64,000 nucleotides of DNA, from positions 1 to 64,000 of the forward strand of contig NZ_CP065801.1 in assembly GCF_023206215.1 (NCBI RefSeq), read 5' to 3'. Below are positions 62,663 through 64,000 of the stretch, piece after piece. A program made the position numbers and the translations under genes. Within the stretch, counting starts at the first letter, position 1, and each line of letters begins with the position of its first letter. A model generated the notes under the pieces. That model did no database searches. It saw nothing but the letters and a program-made list of their open reading frames with translations, and was not told where the DNA came from. The stretch comes from Butyrivibrio fibrisolvens (GTDB lineage: Bacteria; Bacillota; Clostridia; Lachnospirales; Lachnospiraceae).

Positions 62663-63915
62663 TAGTCATTATTTAATAGTCCAAGTTCATCCATAAGGCT
62701 GATCCTTCTATCTCCTACGTCAATCTTCTCTCCTACACTGAAGAATTCATCTTTATGGTCTTTTCTTCTAATAAGATACTTAATAGCTCTATGAACCCAT
62801 GCAATTGGAAGGAGTATGGGATGCTTTCTAGCATATAAGTATGTTTTGGGCAGCGCATCAAGGGATGGGAAAACCATAGCAAGCCTTCTTCTGATACCGG
62901 CTTTAGGTGCTTTGGCTTCGCCCGTAAAATAAGACTCCATTGCGCCCATTATCTGCCACCCTGCTCTCTTTTCTTTGGATATTCCAACATTAAGAAGGTC
63001 TGTTTTAAGATCTTCTACGCTGTGATCAAGTGTTATTGTATGGTTTTCAAAGACCTTGTCATTCATTTTGAGCTCATCAATACATATCTTGAAAAAAGCT
63101 TCTACAAACTTAGTATATCCAAGCATTTCTATATGTTTCCAGAAAAGATTGAAATCTATATCTTTAAAATACCTGTTTACAAAAAGTGTTGTATCTATAA
63201 GGTATCTGATTCCGATTCCTTCAAGGCTAAAATGCTTGATGATATGAAAAAGCTGATACACAAGATGCTTTTCATGACCAAGGGTATTTACTTCTATACC
63301 ACATGCTGTAATCCTTATATCAGTCTCCGGGCAGCTAAGCTTCATCTTGTCTAGTATATCTATTCTAGGCCCTGTATAGTCCTCCCAAAGCCTTGTATGA
63401 AGCTCTACTGTATGACTTAGTTTCTCATTGTAGTACACCTGAACATGATTTTTTGAATGCTCAAGATTCTTCTCATATCCAGACTCAATCAAAAGCTGTT
63501 CGGCAGCCTCTTTTTGTTCTTCGCTTACAAGAATATCACTATCGGCACTGGTTCTTTCTGCATATTGAGGATAAAGGTCTGCAAGAATGATGCCTTTAAA
63601 GAAAACCAGTCTTATTCCTCTAGACTCAGCTTCTGTACAGAGTTTTTTAATTCCATAGTTTTTGGATAATTCTCTAAACATGACAGCCTGTATGTAGCTG
63701 CCATAATCTGACATCACCTCATCTTGTATGGTCTTTTTCTGATCATTATATTCCTTTAATGGTTTATACAAAAATGCAGATAATGAATTCTCCTGAATCA
63801 TCTTCTTGAGTGTTTCAAAATCAATCTCATCTTCATAGTTCCCACTATCAGGTCTATCTGTACCATACAGGTGAGCTCTGCAAAGCATAAATAGGTTATC
63901 GATTGTTGTTATCAT
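62662..63915 (-). CDS. NTP_transf_5-type nucleotidyltransferase (second)
   Basis: 417 residues from ATG 63915 (MITTIDNLFMLCRAHLYGTD) behind AGGGG. Core RGIRLVFFKGIILADLYPQY, AERTSADSDILVSEEQKEAA (DxD in SADSD) and LSHTVELHTRLWEDYTGP. Second half LGHEKHLVYQLFHIIKHFSL, EGIGIRYLIDTTLFVNRYFK, then PILLPIAWVHRAIKYLIRRK, which matches FLLPIAWVHRAFRAIYF of the first copy. The two are paralogues and may modify different positions or different peptides. Upstream genes lie beyond the right edge. Confidence 0.85.
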   Translation of the reverse strand: MITTIDNLFMLCRAHLYGTDRPDSGNYEDEIDFETLKKMIQENSLSAFLYKPLKEYNDQKKTIQDEVMSDYGSYIQAVMFRELSKNYGIKKLCTEAESRGIRLVFFKGIILADLYPQYAERTSADSDILVSEEQKEAAEQLLIESGYEKNLEHSKNHVQVYYNEKLSHTVELHTRLWEDYTGPRIDILDKMKLSCPETDIRITACGIEVNTLGHEKHLVYQLFHIIKHFSLEGIGIRYLIDTTLFVNRYFKDIDFNLFWKHIEMLGYTKFVEAFFKICIDELKMNDKVFENHTITLDHSVEDLKTDLLNVGISKEKRAGWQIMGAMESYFTGEAKAPKAGIRRRLAMVFPSLDALPKTYLYARKHPILLPIAWVHRAIKYLIRRKDHKDEFFSVGEKIDVGDRRISLMDELGLLNND

Positions 63916-64000
63916 AAATAATACCCCTAACAAAATTCTTACAATTATGTATGTTTTCTTTACTTAGATAAGTAGTTTTAATATACTTATAAATGTCGAA

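Overview
The window looks like chromosome of a low-GC, Gram-positive gut anaerobe of the Lachnospiraceae, most like Butyrivibrio or Pseudobutyrivibrio. This rests on AT-rich sequence, strong AGGAGG-type ribosome sites, TTGACA/TATAAT promoters, lipoprotein signals and family-typical genes (dockerin-like LRR protein, radical SAM mobile pair, GH13 maltodextrin operon, GGDEF/PTS proteins, PqqD/HPr-kinase-like peptide cluster). I see no tRNA, rRNA, CRISPR array or complete insertion sequence. The taxonomic call is inference.

Layout. (1) About 1-17.5 kb is accessory and full of interrupted genes: epimerase, L-lactate dehydrogenase, ferredoxin-like protein, ATC-hydrolase-like fragment, TetR/esterase pair, LRR lipid-anchored or secreted protein, TraX-like fragment, methyltransferase, flavodoxin fragment, GNAT-YoaP, MarR plus radical SAM mobile pair A/B, condensation-type acyltransferase, AlkZ/YcaQ-like glycosylase, DUF6434, HicA-like and AAA-ATPase fragments, and a HAD phosphatase. 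Most breaks can be repaired by one base in a short homopolymer, so many may be sequencing indels and not true decay. (2) 17.7-21.7 kb: DeoR regulator, RelA/SpoT-type alarmone synthetase, NAD synthetase. (3) 21.8-29.5 kb: maltodextrin uptake and degradation (two permeases, binding protein, cytoplasmic GH13, surface starch-binding lipoprotein) with a divergent LacI regulator; the divergent region holds a 16-bp tandem repeat array, paired operator-like sites and two facing promoters. (4) 29.7-43 kb: hypothetical protein, HelD-like helicase, NUDIX hydrolase, a remarkable GGDEF - PTS EIIC - sugar-binding lipoprotein fusion, XRE regulator, TetR-led four-gene operon, RluA, patatin. (5) 43-50.5 kb: radical SAM protein, a ~295-bp near-perfect inverted repeat, and a two-component/ABC-2/erythromycin-esterase-like operon. 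(6) 50.6-64 kb: an apparent RiPP (modified peptide) locus: a 60-residue precursor with a YxxPxL leader motif, two PqqD proteins, an S24/S26-type peptidase, an HPr-kinase-like protein, an ABC exporter, two NTP_transf_5 nucleotidyltransferases, PssD/PssE and two GT2 glycosyltransferases, an unknown 356-residue protein and a two-component system.

Across the window a ~95-nt repeat occurs seven times (plus one degenerate copy), nearly always ending a few bases before a start codon and supplying its Shine-Dalgarno sequence. Paired stem changes between copies (GATG/CATC versus GGTG/CACC; AAGTG/CACTT versus AAATG/CATTT) argue that it acts as structured leader RNA in front of unrelated genes. This repeat, the GGDEF-EIIC-SBP fusion and the cyclase-less RiPP locus are the three most interesting features.
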